A DNA stretch of 64,000 bases from Rhodospirillaceae bacterium (GCA_006969625.1 CP030885.1:4413430-4477429), one strand, 5' to 3'. Positions 18,436-27,228 are shown, counted from the first letter of the stretch. Numbers and translations are program-made. The notes: generated from the sequence alone by a model not told the origin.

Positions 18436-19239
18436 TCAGCCGGTGATCTTGACCACGAGGCTGTGGTCGTACGGCAGGGCCGGCGTCTCGAAGGCGTTGC
18501 CGTTGCGCACGTAGTGCAGCGCGCAGGCGCGGCGCCAGCGGTTGGAGGCGTTGTCGGCCGACTGGTGCCAGGTGCCGCCGTGGTGGAAGCTGACGCCGCC
18601 GGCCGGCACCGGCGCCGGCGTCATGGCGCGCCGGGCGGCGAGCTCGGCGGGGATCTGCAGGTCGAACGGACGTTCGGCCGGCGCTTCGTGCGGCACGACG
18701 CCCGCCAGGTGGCTGCCCTCGGCGTAGTGCAGGCAGCCGTTCTCCAGGTCGGCGTCCTCCAGCGCCACCCAGGCGGTGACCATGCCGTCCGGGTCGGCCG
18801 GTCCGAAGTAGAAGTTGTCCTGGTGCACCGGCTTCGGCCCGCCGCCATGCGGCGGCTTGAAGAAGATCTGGCTGAAGTAGACGCTGACGCCGCGGCCGAT
18901 CAGCGCCTCGACCTGCGCCACCAGTGGCGGATGCGCGGCGAGCGCGCCGAAGGCCGGCCGGTGGACGTGCGGATTGTCCAGCTTGCGCAGCACCGCCGCC
19001 TGCGCCGCGCCGGATGCCGGGCCGGGTGCGGCGGCGCCGTCGACGTACCAGGCGCGCTTTTCCGGCGTCATCGCCGCCAGGAAGTCGTCGCTCCAGGCCA
19101 TCGCGTCGGCGATCGCTGTGCGCATCATCTCCGGCGGAAAGACATCCGGGACCGTCACATGGCCGGCCGCCCGGTAGCGGGCCAGGATCTCCTCGCCCGA
19201 CCGCGTCTCTGCTGTCTCGATCTCGTTTGCCTGCAGCAT
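18436..19239 (-). CDS. Phytanoyl-CoA dioxygenase (PhyH) family protein
   Basis: Predicted Fe(II)/2-oxoglutarate-dependent oxygenase of 267 residues. The double-stranded beta-helix core has the metal ligands HQD (PVHQDNFYFG, near residue 150) and a distal His in VSFHHGGTWHQSADN; the 2-oxoglutarate anchor would be an Arg in the NRWRRACALHYV stretch. ATG 19239 is preferred over ATG 19284 because GGAGGAG stands just before it. Transcription starts toward the left from a region carrying the TAACT-GAAT-AGTTA operator (19289-19302), so it probably belongs to the TetR-controlled pathway as an oxidative step. Substrate unknown. Confidence 0.85.
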   Translation of the reverse strand: MLQANEIETAETRSGEEILARYRAAGHVTVPDVFPPEMMRTAIADAMAWSDDFLAAMTPEKRAWYVDGAAAPGPASGAAQAAVLRKLDNPHVHRPAFGALAAHPPLVAQVEALIGRGVSVYFSQIFFKPPHGGGPKPVHQDNFYFGPADPDGMVTAWVALEDADLENGCLHYAEGSHLAGVVPHEAPAERPFDLQIPAELAARRAMTPAPVPAGGVSFHHGGTWHQSADNASNRWRRACALHYVRNGNAFETPALPYDHSLVVKITG

Positions 19240-19288
19240 GGTCTCCTCCGCGTTCCGCCCGTGATCGGCTTTCTCGGTATCCATCTTT

Positions 19289-19302
19289 TAACTGAATAGT
19301 TA
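19289..19302 (-). promoter_or_regulatory. TetR-type operator, copy 1 (PhyH promoter region)
   Basis: TAACTGAATAGTTA is an inverted repeat with five-base arms around four bases. It lies 50 bp upstream of the PhyH gene start and matches the TAACY-N4-RGTTA pattern found at three other promoter regions of this cluster. The flanking -10/-35 elements are not obvious here. Confidence 0.6.
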
Positions 19303-19357
19303 CATACCCCGCGCAGGGGAGCAAGGCGCGCGAACCGGGCGGGCCGAAGGCGTATGC

Positions 19358-20059
19358 TCAGACTTCGAGAGATTCCGGCCGGCACACGGCGCGCAGGGTC
19401 ATCTCGCGCACATGCCGCCGCCAGGCGGTGCGGACACGCCGGCGGGTCAGGTCGCGCCCGAAGAACAGCGACAGGGTGGCGGCGTTCGACTGCACGAAGT
19501 AGATCTGCCCGACGATAGACAGGTAGAGGTCGACCGGGTCGATGCCGGGGCGGAAGCTGCCGTCGGCCTCGCCGCGCGCGATCAGCCGCGCCAGCCGTTG
19601 GCGGAAGGCCGGGCTCATCTGCTTCAGCCGCGGCGAGGCGGCGAGGTGGCGGGCGCCGTGCAGGTTCTCGCTGTTCAGCAGCGTAATGGTGTCGGGATGC
19701 CGGTCGTAGTGGTCGAACAGCAGCTCGACCAGCCGGCCGAGCAGCAGGCTCGGCGCGCCGGTCTCGAAGTCGAGCTGCTCGGCGAGGTCGCACAGCTCGG
19801 CGTAGACCGCCTCCAGCACGGCGGTGAAGAGGCCGCTCTTGCTGTCGAAGTAGTAGTAGAGCATGCGCTTGTTCAGGCCGGCCTTCTCGGCGATGCGGTC
19901 GACGCGCGCGCCGGCCAGGCCGTAGGCGGCGAACTCCTGGCGCGCGGCGGCCAGGATGTCGCGACGCGCCCGCTCGGGATTGCGCACGTTGCCCTCGCGC
20001 GGCGCCTCGTGCGGCCTGAAGGCCGGGTCGGCCTCGAGTCGGGCCGAGCGCTTCGCCAT
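19358..20059 (-). CDS. TetR/AcrR family regulator 1
   Basis: Dimeric DNA-binding repressor of 233 residues. The N-terminal helix-turn-helix runs RRDILAAARQEFAAYGLAG, RVDRIAEKAGLNKRMLYYYFDSK (residues about 30-75), followed by a ligand-binding helical domain (SENLHGARHLAAS, GIDPVDLYLSIVGQIYFVQSN). ATG 20059 follows a GGGAGG site; longer readings run into the permease gene. It sits 53 bp behind the permease in the same direction. Its recognition helix and ligand domain closely resemble the second TetR protein at 27232, so both may read the same operators. The effector is presumably the pathway substrate or an intermediate. Confidence 0.9.
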   Translation of the reverse strand: MAKRSARLEADPAFRPHEAPREGNVRNPERARRDILAAARQEFAAYGLAGARVDRIAEKAGLNKRMLYYYFDSKSGLFTAVLEAVYAELCDLAEQLDFETGAPSLLLGRLVELLFDHYDRHPDTITLLNSENLHGARHLAASPRLKQMSPAFRQRLARLIARGEADGSFRPGIDPVDLYLSIVGQIYFVQSNAATLSLFFGRDLTRRRVRTAWRRHVREMTLRAVCRPESLEV

Positions 20060-20112
20060 CGCCTTCGCCTCCCTGCCGGCGGGATCGCGGCGGCGGGCCG
20101 ATACCGACCTGC

Positions 20113-20883
20113 TCACGCCGCGTCCTGGCGCCGATCCTGCACCACGACCAGGCGCTCCAAGACCAGCACCATGCCGTACAGCAGCACGCCGATCAGGGTG
20201 ATCAGCAACACCGCCATGAACATGGCCGCAGTGTCCAGGGTCACCTGCACCTGCAGCATGAGATAGCCCAGTCCCTCGCCGGAGGCGATGAACTCGCCGA
20301 CCACGGCGCCGGCGACGGCGAGCACGACGGCCACCTTCATGCCGGAGAAGACGTAGGGCAGCGAGCCGGGGAGCTGGATCTTGGTGAAGACCTGCCAGCG
20401 CGAGGCGCGTAGGGCGCGCACCAGGTCGAGCAGGTCCGGCTCGACCTCGGTCAGGCCGCGGGCGGTGGTCAGCAGGATCGGCAGGAAGCAGATCGAAAAG
20501 GCGATGATCGCGTTGGGCACGAAGCCGTAGGAGAACCAGACGATGATGATCGGCCCGAGCGCCACCTTGGGGATCATGTTGGTCGAGACGATCAGCGGCA
20601 TCAGCAGCGCGTTCAGCGTGCTCGACCAGGAGAAGAGCACCGCCATGCCGACGCCGAAGAGCACGGCCGCGAAGTAGCCGAGGAAGATCTCGCCGCCGGT
20701 CACCAGGGTGTTGTGCACCCAGTCGTAGTCCTCGCCCAGCGCCATCACGGTCTGCAGCGGGGTCGGCACGACGTAGGCCGGCACCTCGGCCAGAACGACC
20801 CAGAAATGCCAGACGGCGATCACCAGGGCATGCACGGCGATCGCCATCGCCCAGCGCTGCCACGCCTTCAACTTCGGCTTCAT
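20113..20883 (-). CDS. ABC transporter permease (NitT/TauT type)
   Basis: Inner-membrane permease of 256 residues in the SsuC/TauC/ThiX class. About six hydrophobic segments are visible, beginning with WAMAIAVHALVIAVWHFWVV. The cytoplasmic EAA loop that contacts the ATPase is seen as EVEPDLLDLVRALRASRWQVF followed by KIQLPGSLPYVFSGMKVA. It completes a transporter whose ATPase (25213) and binding protein (28223) lie several kilobases away in the same cluster. It is divergent from the MetE-like gene and shares with it a control region holding operator copy 2. Confidence 0.92.
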   Translation of the reverse strand: MKPKLKAWQRWAMAIAVHALVIAVWHFWVVLAEVPAYVVPTPLQTVMALGEDYDWVHNTLVTGGEIFLGYFAAVLFGVGMAVLFSWSSTLNALLMPLIVSTNMIPKVALGPIIIVWFSYGFVPNAIIAFSICFLPILLTTARGLTEVEPDLLDLVRALRASRWQVFTKIQLPGSLPYVFSGMKVAVVLAVAGAVVGEFIASGEGLGYLMLQVQVTLDTAAMFMAVLLITLIGVLLYGMVLVLERLVVVQDRRQDAA

Positions 20884-20897
20884 GCCGCCTCCCGAAC

Positions 20898-20927
20898 TTG
20901 CGTCGATTTAACCGTTTGGATAACTAT
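20898..20927 (+). promoter_or_regulatory. Possible promoter with TetR-type operator, copy 2 (20909-20922)
   Basis: TAACCGTTTGGATA matches TAACY-N4-RGTTA with one mismatch. It fills the spacer of a weak possible promoter reading right: TTGCGT at 20898-20903, then AACTAT at 20922-20927 after 18 bases. The site lies between the permease (leftward) and the MetE-like gene (rightward) and could control both. The operator is better supported than the promoter boxes. Confidence 0.5.
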
Positions 20928-20951
20928 GGCCGAAACCTCAGGGAGATTACC

Positions 20952-21983
20952 ATGCCCGTGCCCGAGCCCCGGATCAAAACCACGGTGGTCGGCTCCTACC
21001 CGGCGCCCGACTGGCTGGTGGCGCTGCCCTCGGCGCAGGCGCTGGTCGACGCCACGCGCGTGGTGCTGGACACCCAGGCTTCGGCCGGCATCGACCTGGT
21101 GTGCGACGGCGAGCTCTATCGCTTCGATCCCGACCATCCCGAGACCAACGGCATGATCGAGTACTTCGTGACGCGGATGGGCGGCGTGCGCACCGAGATC
21201 CGCTTCGAGGAGGTGCTGGACTACCGGGCGCAGCCGGGCATGCGCTTCCGCGCGGCGCCGCCGGGGGTGGTGGACGGCCCGCTGGACAGCGGCAGCCTGG
21301 ACCTGCCCTTGGCCTGCGCGCGCGCCGCCGGGCTGACCGCCAAGCCGCTGAAGTTCACCCTGACCGGTCCGCACATGCTGGCGAAGACGCTGATCGACCG
21401 GCACTACGGCTCGACGCCGGAGCTGGCGATGGCGATCGCCGAGGTGTTGGCGGCACAGGTGCGCCACTGCGAGGCGGCCGTGATCCAGGTCGACGAGGCC
21501 AACCTGCCGGGCAGCCCGCACGAGGCCGAATGGGCGGCGGCGGCGATGAACCGCGTGCTCGACGCGGTGCCCGGCACGCCGGCGGTGCACCTCTGCTTCG
21601 GCAACTACGGCGGCCAGACGATCCAGCAGGGCACCTGGGCGAGCCTGCTCGGCTACCTCAACGCCCTGCACGTCGACCACGTGGTGATGGAGTGCGCGCA
21701 CCGGCCGCCGGAGGAACTGGCGGTCTTCAGGGAGCTGCGACCCGAGATCGGTCTCGGCCTCGGCGTCGTCGACATCAAGTCGACGGTCGTCGAGTCGGCC
21801 GACGCGGTGGCCGGGCAGATCGAGCGGGCCGAGCGCCTGCTGGGCGAGGGCCGGGTGCGCTACGTCCACCCCGACTGCGGCTTCTGGATGCTCAAGCGCT
21901 CGGTCGCCGACGCCAAGATCCGCGCGCTGGCGGCCGGCCGCGACCTCTACGAGGGGCGCGCCGGCGAGGCCGCGGCGGAATAG
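20952..21983 (+). CDS. Cobalamin-independent methionine synthase (MetE C-terminal) family protein
   Basis: Zinc-dependent alkyl- or methyltransferase-like protein of 343 residues, corresponding only to the C-terminal TIM barrel of MetE. Candidate zinc ligands are His/Cys in VHLCFGNYGG, Glu in VMECAHRP and Cys in VHPDCGFWML. The N-terminus IKTTVVGSYPAPDWL is family-typical. It lacks the N-terminal half of MetE, so it is unlikely to be the cell's main methionine synthase. Relatives include epoxyalkane:CoM transferase and demethylating enzymes, so in this cluster it may move an alkyl group from the imported substrate to a thiol (inference). ATG 20952 follows AGGGAG. Confidence 0.85.
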   Translation: MPVPEPRIKTTVVGSYPAPDWLVALPSAQALVDATRVVLDTQASAGIDLVCDGELYRFDPDHPETNGMIEYFVTRMGGVRTEIRFEEVLDYRAQPGMRFRAAPPGVVDGPLDSGSLDLPLACARAAGLTAKPLKFTLTGPHMLAKTLIDRHYGSTPELAMAIAEVLAAQVRHCEAAVIQVDEANLPGSPHEAEWAAAAMNRVLDAVPGTPAVHLCFGNYGGQTIQQGTWASLLGYLNALHVDHVVMECAHRPPEELAVFRELRPEIGLGLGVVDIKSTVVESADAVAGQIERAERLLGEGRVRYVHPDCGFWMLKRSVADAKIRALAAGRDLYEGRAGEAAAE

Positions 21984-22013
21984 GCGGACGGGGGCGGCCA
22001 GCACCTCGGCGCC

Positions 22014-22886
22014 TCAGGGCTGGCAGTGGTCGCGCCAGCGGTCGAGGCAGGTCGCCACCACCTCGTCCGCCGGCCGCTTCCACCAGGTCTCGGCGGAGAA
22101 GATCTCCACCTCCTGCGGCCCATGGAAGCCGGCGGCCTCGACCGCCCGGCGCAGGCCGGCCAGGTCGATGACGCCGTCGCCCATCATGCCGCGGTCGAGC
22201 AGCAGGTCGCGCGTCGGCACCAGCCAGTCGCAGATGTGGTGCGCCAGGATGCGCCCGGCGGCGCGGCGCAGCGCCGGCTGCAGCTCGGGGTCCCACCAGA
22301 CGTGGTAGGCGTCGACGGCGAGGCCGAGCGCCGGCCGCGTCCCCGCCCCTTCCGGATCCAGCGCGACGCACAGCTCCAGCGCCTGGTCGAGCGTGTTGAT
22401 GCAGGCGCGGTCGGCCGCATACATCGGATGCAGCGGCTCGATCGCCAGCGGCATACCGGCCGCCCGCGCCGGCTCCAGCAGGGCGGCGATGCCGTCGCGC
22501 ACCATGGCGCGCGCGCCGGCGATGTCCCTGGAGCCTTCCGGCAGCCCGCCGACCACCAGCACCAGGCAGTCGGCGCTCAGTTCGACCGCCTCCTCCAGGG
22601 CGCGCAGGTTGTCCTCCAGGGCGGCCCGGCGCCCCTCCGGCGTCGCCGCCGGGAACATGCCGCCGCGGCACAGCCCGGTGACGCGCAGCCCGTGCGTGCG
22701 CACGGCGCGGACCGCGGCCGGCAGGCCCACCGCCGCGACCTGGTCGCGCCAGGGGGCGATCGCCGTAATTCCGTGGCGCAGGCAGACCTCGACCGCCTGC
22801 AGCAGGTCGCACTGCCGGCGCAGCGTCGCCAGGTTGATCGACAGGCCGGCCGGGTCCGGCGCGCCACCGGGCTCAGGCGAGGCCAT
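22014..22886 (-). CDS. Sugar phosphate isomerase/epimerase family protein
   Basis: Xylose-isomerase-like TIM barrel protein of 290 residues. The barrel begins LSINLATLRRQCDLLQAVEVCLRHGITAIAPW after a short Pro-rich lead. Likely metal-binding residues lie in PLAIEPLHPMYAADR (Glu), ALGLAVDAYHVWWDPEL (Asp, His), HHICDW (His) and PQEVEIFS (Glu). The first 14 bases overlap the end of the DUF993 gene, so it is the last gene of the ATPase-Gfo/Idh-DUF993-isomerase operon. Sugar or sugar-like substrates are usual for the family; the actual one is unknown. Confidence 0.85.
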   Translation of the reverse strand: MASPEPGGAPDPAGLSINLATLRRQCDLLQAVEVCLRHGITAIAPWRDQVAAVGLPAAVRAVRTHGLRVTGLCRGGMFPAATPEGRRAALEDNLRALEEAVELSADCLVLVVGGLPEGSRDIAGARAMVRDGIAALLEPARAAGMPLAIEPLHPMYAADRACINTLDQALELCVALDPEGAGTRPALGLAVDAYHVWWDPELQPALRRAAGRILAHHICDWLVPTRDLLLDRGMMGDGVIDLAGLRRAVEAAGFHGPQEVEIFSAETWWKRPADEVVATCLDRWRDHCQP

Positions 22887-24045
22887 GGACCGCCATCACC
22901 GTGCGCATGCGGTGCGCCGCCAGCTCGGGGTCGCGCAGCACGCGGGCCTTGTCGGCCAGCCGCAGCAGCTCGGCCAGGTGCAGCAGCGAGCGCGCGCTCT
23001 GCTGGCCGCCGACCATGACGAAGTGGTCCTGGAAGCCGTTCAGGTACGCCAGGAAGACGACGCCCGTCTTGTAGAAGCGGGTGGGCGCCTGGAAGACGTG
23101 GCGGCTGAGCGGGACGGTCGGCTCCAGCACCTCGAAGAAGCCGTCGTCGGCGCCGCGCGCGAGCGCCGCCAGAGCTGCCGAGGCGGCCGGCGCGATGGCG
23201 TCGAAGATACCGAGCAGCGCGTCGGAGTGACCCTCGGCATCGCCGTGGATCAGCTCGGCGTAGTTGAAGTCGTCGCCGGTGTACATGCGCACGCCGGCCG
23301 GCAGGCGGCGGCGCATGCGGATCTCCTTCTCCTTCGACAGCAGGGAGATCTTGATGCCGTCGACCTTGTCGGCCTGGTCGTGCAGCACCGCCAGGCAGGT
23401 CTCCATCGCCTGCATGTGGTCGCGCGCGCCCCAGTAGCCCTCGAGCGCCGGGTCGAACATCTCGCCGAGCCAGTGGACGATCACCGGCTGCGCGACCTGC
23501 GCGAGGATGCGTTCGTAGACCCGCTGGTAGTCCTCCGGCCCGCGGGCGGCGGCGGCGAGCGCGCGACTGGCCATCAGGATGACGCGCCCGCCCAGCGCCT
23601 CGACCGCCGCGACCTGCTCCTCGTAGGCGGCGATCACCCGGTCGAGGGTGACGTCGGGGCCCGGCGCCAGGTGGTCGGTGCCGGCGCCGCAGGCGATCAG
23701 CGGCGCGTCGCTGCGCGCCCGCGCCCGCTCCAGCGAGCGGGCGATCAGGTCGCGCGCCTGCGGCCAAGCCAGGCCCATGCCGCGCTGGGCCGTATCCATC
23801 GCCTCGGCGACGCCGAGCCCCAGGTCCCACAGCACCTCGCGGTAGGCCAGCGTCGCGTCCCAGTCGATCGCCGGTTCGAGCCAGGGATCCGCCTCGGCCA
23901 GCGGATCGGCGACCACATGGCAGGCGGCGAACGCCACGCGGTCGAAGGACCGGCGCTGGGCCGCGCCGTCCCAGTAGGGCGAAGCCGCGCCCAGGGTGTA
24001 GGGCTCGAGGGTACGCGCCGGCGTCGGCAGGGTGACGGTGACCAT
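22873..24045 (-). CDS. DUF993 family protein (dihydrodipicolinate-synthase-like)
   Basis: Protein of 390 residues assigned to DUF993, a distant branch of the class I aldolase/dihydrodipicolinate synthase fold. The probable Schiff-base lysine is in DGIKISLLSKEKE. MYTGDDFNYAELIHGDAEGHSD is characteristic, and HWLGEMFDP and FDAIAPAASAAL are also diagnostic. Function unproven; such genes usually accompany Gfo/Idh oxidoreductases and sugar isomerases, exactly as here, which suggests cleavage or rearrangement of an oxidised sugar-like intermediate. It starts 4 bp after the oxidoreductase stop and overlaps the isomerase gene by 14 bp. Confidence 0.85.
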   Translation of the reverse strand: MVTVTLPTPARTLEPYTLGAASPYWDGAAQRRSFDRVAFAACHVVADPLAEADPWLEPAIDWDATLAYREVLWDLGLGVAEAMDTAQRGMGLAWPQARDLIARSLERARARSDAPLIACGAGTDHLAPGPDVTLDRVIAAYEEQVAAVEALGGRVILMASRALAAAARGPEDYQRVYERILAQVAQPVIVHWLGEMFDPALEGYWGARDHMQAMETCLAVLHDQADKVDGIKISLLSKEKEIRMRRRLPAGVRMYTGDDFNYAELIHGDAEGHSDALLGIFDAIAPAASAALAALARGADDGFFEVLEPTVPLSRHVFQAPTRFYKTGVVFLAYLNGFQDHFVMVGGQQSARSLLHLAELLRLADKARVLRDPELAAHRMRTVMAVHGLA

Positions 24046-24049
24046 GGCC

Positions 24050-25204
24050 TCAGACCGCCAGCTCGGGAACGTCGAGCCAGCGCCGCTCGGCCCAGCTCTT
24101 GAGGCCGAGCTCGGCGAGCTGCACGCCCTTGGCGCCCTCGACCAGGTCGTAGCTCCAGGGCGCGTCCTCGGCCAGATGGCGCACGAACATCTCCCACTGC
24201 TGCCGGAAGCCGTTGTCGTAGGCCTCGTTCTCGGGCACCGGCTCCCAGGTCTCGTAGAAGTCGATGGTCTGCGGGATGTCGGGGTTCCAGACCGGCTTGG
24301 GCGTGTTGACCCGGTGCTGCGTGAGGCAGGAGGTCAGGCCGGCGACGGCCGAGCCGTGGGTGCCGTCGACCTGGAAGGTCACCAGGTCGTCGCGGCGCAC
24401 CCGCACGCACCAGGAGGAGTTGATGTGCGCGACGATGCCGCCCTCCAGCTCGAAGGTGGCGTAGGCGGCGTCGTCGGCGTCGGCGCGATAGGCGTGGCCG
24501 GCCTCGTCGATCCGCTCGGGGATATGGGTGGCACCCAGGCAGGTCAGCGCGCGCACCGGCCCGAAGAGGTTGTCGAGCACATAGCGCCAGTGGCACAGCA
24601 TGTCGAGGATGATGCCGCCGCCGTCGGCCTGGCGGTAGTTCCAGCTCGGCCGCTGTGCCGGCCAGCCCCAGTCGCCCTCGAAGACCCAGTAGCCGAACTC
24701 GCCGCGCACCGAGAGGATGCGGCCGAAGTAGCCGCTGTCGATCAGCAGCTTGAGCTTGCGCAGGCCGGGCAGGAACAGCTTGTCCTGCACGACGCCGTGC
24801 TTGCGGCCCGAGGCCTTGGCCTTGCGGGCCAGCGCGAGCGCGTCGTGCAGGGTGTCGGCGACCGGCTTTTCGCAGTAGACGTGCTTGCCGGCGTCGAGCG
24901 CGCGGCCGAGCAGCTCGGCGCGCATCTGCGTCGTCGCGGCGTCGAAGAACAGCTCGTCCTCGGGGTCGGCCAGGGCGGCGTCCAGGTCGGTGCTCCAGCG
25001 CGCGATGCCGTGCGCCTTGGCCAGGCTCTCCAGCTTCTCGGCGTGGCGGCCGACCAGGATGGGATCGGGCATCACCCGGTCGCCGTTCGACAGCGCGACG
25101 CCGCCGTCGGCGCGGATCGCCGCGATCGAGCGCACCAGATGCTGGTTGTAGCCCATGCGTCCGGTGACGCCGTGCATGATCAGGCCAAGGCGGCGGGTCG
25201 CCAT
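24050..25204 (-). CDS. Gfo/Idh/MocA family oxidoreductase
   Basis: NAD(P)-dependent oxidoreductase of 384 residues. The Rossmann domain begins RRLGLIMHGVTGRMGYNQHLVRS, with DAGKHVYCEKPVADT near residue 110 carrying the conserved EKP. The C-terminal alpha/beta domain has GGGIILDMLCHWRYVLDNLFG. The nucleotide loop GVTGRMG differs from the usual GxGxxG. ATG 25204 is used; GTG 25216, which overlaps the ATPase stop (GTGA), is a possible alternative. It is second in the ATPase-led operon and probably performs the first oxidation of the imported compound (inference). Confidence 0.9.
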   Translation of the reverse strand: MATRRLGLIMHGVTGRMGYNQHLVRSIAAIRADGGVALSNGDRVMPDPILVGRHAEKLESLAKAHGIARWSTDLDAALADPEDELFFDAATTQMRAELLGRALDAGKHVYCEKPVADTLHDALALARKAKASGRKHGVVQDKLFLPGLRKLKLLIDSGYFGRILSVRGEFGYWVFEGDWGWPAQRPSWNYRQADGGGIILDMLCHWRYVLDNLFGPVRALTCLGATHIPERIDEAGHAYRADADDAAYATFELEGGIVAHINSSWCVRVRRDDLVTFQVDGTHGSAVAGLTSCLTQHRVNTPKPVWNPDIPQTIDFYETWEPVPENEAYDNGFRQQWEMFVRHLAEDAPWSYDLVEGAKGVQLAELGLKSWAERRWLDVPELAV

Positions 25205-25212
25205 CGTGTCGC

Positions 25213-26046
25213 TCACTCCATGCCGAGACAGTGGTAGAGGCGCCGCGCGTAGGCGCCGAAGGCTTCGCTGGACTTGAGGTCGAGCTTGCGCGGATAGGGC
25301 AGTTCGACCTTGAAGTAGTCGGCCATGCGCGCCGGCCCGGCGGTCAGCACCGCGCAGTGGGTCGACAGGAAGATGGCCTCCTGGATCGAGTGGGTGACGA
25401 AGACGATGGTCTTGCCGCTCTCCGACCAGATGCGCAGCAGCTCCAGGTTCATCTTCTCGCGCGTCAGCGCGTCGAGCGCGCCGAAGGGCTCGTCCATCAG
25501 CACCAGCTTGGGGTCGTGCACCAGGGCGCGGGCGATGGCGGCGCGCTGCTGCATGCCGCCGGACAGCTCGTAGGGATACTTGTCGGCGGCATCCGACAGG
25601 CCGACCATCTCCAGCAGGTCGTGGGCGCGCCCCCGCGCCGCCTTCATCGGCAGGCCGAGGATCTCCGCCGGCAGCAGCACGTTGTCGAGGATCCGGCGCC
25701 ACTTCAGCAGCAGCGCCTGCTGGAACACCATGCCGATGTCGCGGCCGGGCGTCAGGCGGTTGCCGGCGCCGATCTGCACTTCGCCGCCGTCGTGACCGTG
25801 CAGGCCGGCGAGGATCTTCAGCACCGTGGTCTTGCCGCAGCCGGAGGGACCGACCAGGGCGACCAGCTCGCCCTCCGCGACGGTCATGGTCACGTCGGAG
25901 ACGGCGAGGAATTCCTCCTCGCCGCTGCGGTACACCTTGCGGACGTTGTCCAGCCGGATGAAAGGCTCGGCGTCGTCGCCGCGCGCCGGCGCAGACGCCC
26001 CCTCCGGCCGCTCTGGCTGCGGCGCGATGATGCCGGTCCTCCCCAT
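25213..26046 (-). CDS. ABC transporter ATP-binding protein (NitT/TauT type)
   Basis: Cytoplasmic ATPase of the importer, 277 residues. Walker A is GPSGCGKTT, the Q-loop GMVFQQALLL, the signature LSGGMQQR, Walker B LVLMDEPFGALD and the switch histidine VTHSIQEA. ATG 26046 is chosen although a longer frame reaches 26127: the TetR operator at 26082-26097 and the predicted -10 at 26076-26081 lie between, so the transcript should start after them. It heads the operon with Gfo/Idh, DUF993 and isomerase genes, while permease and binding protein are elsewhere in the cluster. Confidence 0.92.
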   Translation of the reverse strand: MGRTGIIAPQPERPEGASAPARGDDAEPFIRLDNVRKVYRSGEEEFLAVSDVTMTVAEGELVALVGPSGCGKTTVLKILAGLHGHDGGEVQIGAGNRLTPGRDIGMVFQQALLLKWRRILDNVLLPAEILGLPMKAARGRAHDLLEMVGLSDAADKYPYELSGGMQQRAAIARALVHDPKLVLMDEPFGALDALTREKMNLELLRIWSESGKTIVFVTHSIQEAIFLSTHCAVLTAGPARMADYFKVELPYPRKLDLKSSEAFGAYARRLYHCLGME

Positions 26047-26075
26047 TTTGCGCGCCGAGCCCGATCCGCTTCGGC

Positions 26076-26104
26076 GCATTAGTAACCGATCGGTTACAAG
26101 TCGA
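26076..26104 (-). promoter_or_regulatory. Promoter with TetR-type operator, copy 3
   Basis: A perfect 16-bp palindrome GTAACCGATCGGTTAC (26082-26097) contains the TAACY-N4-RGTTA pattern. Read leftward, it fills a 17-base spacer between TCGACT (26104-26099) and TAATGC (26081-26076). A repressor bound here would block RNA polymerase from the ATPase operon. The palindrome is certain; the promoter boxes are weak matches. Confidence 0.7.
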
Positions 26105-26163
26105 GCACAAGCCCCCTGAGGCGTCAAGCCGTCCGCGTGGATCCTGGCGTCAAGCGGTCCGCG

Positions 26164-27228
26164 TCACTCTAGCCAGCGCGCCAGGTTGTCGCGCACGAAG
26201 GCGTCGTCCGCCAGGTCGCCGTGCCGCCGGTAGATCGCGTCGATTCGCTCGGCCTGGCCGGGACCCAGGGTCTCCGCCGGGTCGAGGCACCAGATCCCCT
26301 GCAACAGGCCCTGGCGGCGCAGCACCTCGTGCACCCCGGCGATCACCCCGGCAAAGCCGTTGGCGACGTCGAAGACCGCGGCGTTGCACTCGGTGACGCG
26401 GGCATCGAGTGCCAGCAGCGCAGGATCGAGCGTGCCGCTGCGCACCGCCTCGCGACAGCGCCGGTGGATGGCGACGGCGGAGGAGGTCCAGACGCACCAG
26501 TGCCCGAGCAGCCCGCCGACGATGCGCAGCTCCGTCTCGCGGCCCCGCTCGTCGCGCACCGGGAAGGGCATCAGCAGGTCGGCCACGATGTGATCGTCGT
26601 TGCCGGTGTAGAGCGCCACCCGGTCCTGCGCCCCCGCCTCGGCGACGCCGCGGATGACCTCGAGGGTGCGGTAGCGGTCGAAGGGCGCGATCTTGATGCC
26701 GACCAGGTTCTCGATGGCGGCGAAGCGGCGCCAGAAATCGACCGGCAGCTCGACGCCGCCGACCGCGGGCTGCAGGTAAAAGCCGAACAGCGGAATGTGG
26801 CGGGCGACGGCCTGGCAGTGCTCGACCATCTCCTCGACGCCGGCGCCGCGGAAGGCGGCCAGGGAGATCAGACCGGCGTGGTAGCCCAGGCCGGCGGCGA
26901 CGTCCGCCTCGCGGCAGGCCTGCGCGGTGCCGCCGGCCAGGCCCGCCACCATGACGGTCGGGCGTTCGCTCCAGGCGGCCGCCGTCTCCATCGCCAGGCG
27001 CAGCACCGGCTCGTACAGCCCGGCCTCGCGGATGGCGAACTGGGTGGTGTGCACGCCGACCGCCAGCCCGCCGGCGCCGGCATCCAGGTAGTAGCGGGTC
27101 AGCGCGCGCTGGCGCCGGACGTCGAGCCGGCGCTCGGCGGTCAGCGCCAGGGGGTGTGCCGGGATCACCGTGCCCTCGGCGATGGCGGCGGCGACGGGGG
27201 CGGGAATCTCGCTGCGGCTTCGGGCCAA
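26164..27228 (-). CDS. Dihydrodipicolinate synthase family protein
   Basis: Class I aldolase-fold protein of 354 residues. PAHPLALTAERRLDVRRQRALTRYY resembles the DapA N-terminus. GAGGLAVGVHTTQF matches the DapA 'GTTGE' region in position, and the likely Schiff-base lysine is in LVGIKIAPFDRYR. It is longer than true DapA (about 290) and sits in a catabolic cluster, so it is probably an aldolase or dehydratase for a pathway intermediate rather than lysine biosynthesis. The start is TTG 27228, four bases after the TetR stop and eight after AAGGA. It is co-transcribed with the second TetR gene. Confidence 0.83.
   Translation of the reverse strand: MARSRSEIPAPVAAAIAEGTVIPAHPLALTAERRLDVRRQRALTRYYLDAGAGGLAVGVHTTQFAIREAGLYEPVLRLAMETAAAWSERPTVMVAGLAGGTAQACREADVAAGLGYHAGLISLAAFRGAGVEEMVEHCQAVARHIPLFGFYLQPAVGGVELPVDFWRRFAAIENLVGIKIAPFDRYRTLEVIRGVAEAGAQDRVALYTGNDDHIVADLLMPFPVRDERGRETELRIVGGLLGHWCVWTSSAVAIHRRCREAVRSGTLDPALLALDARVTECNAAVFDVANGFAGVIAGVHEVLRRQGLLQGIWCLDPAETLGPGQAERIDAIYRRHGDLADDAFVRDNLARWLE

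Noticed and set aside
26077..26079. ATG as the start of the ABC ATPase gene
   Set aside because: It lies within the predicted -10 box, three bases from the operator palindrome, so it would not be in the transcript.
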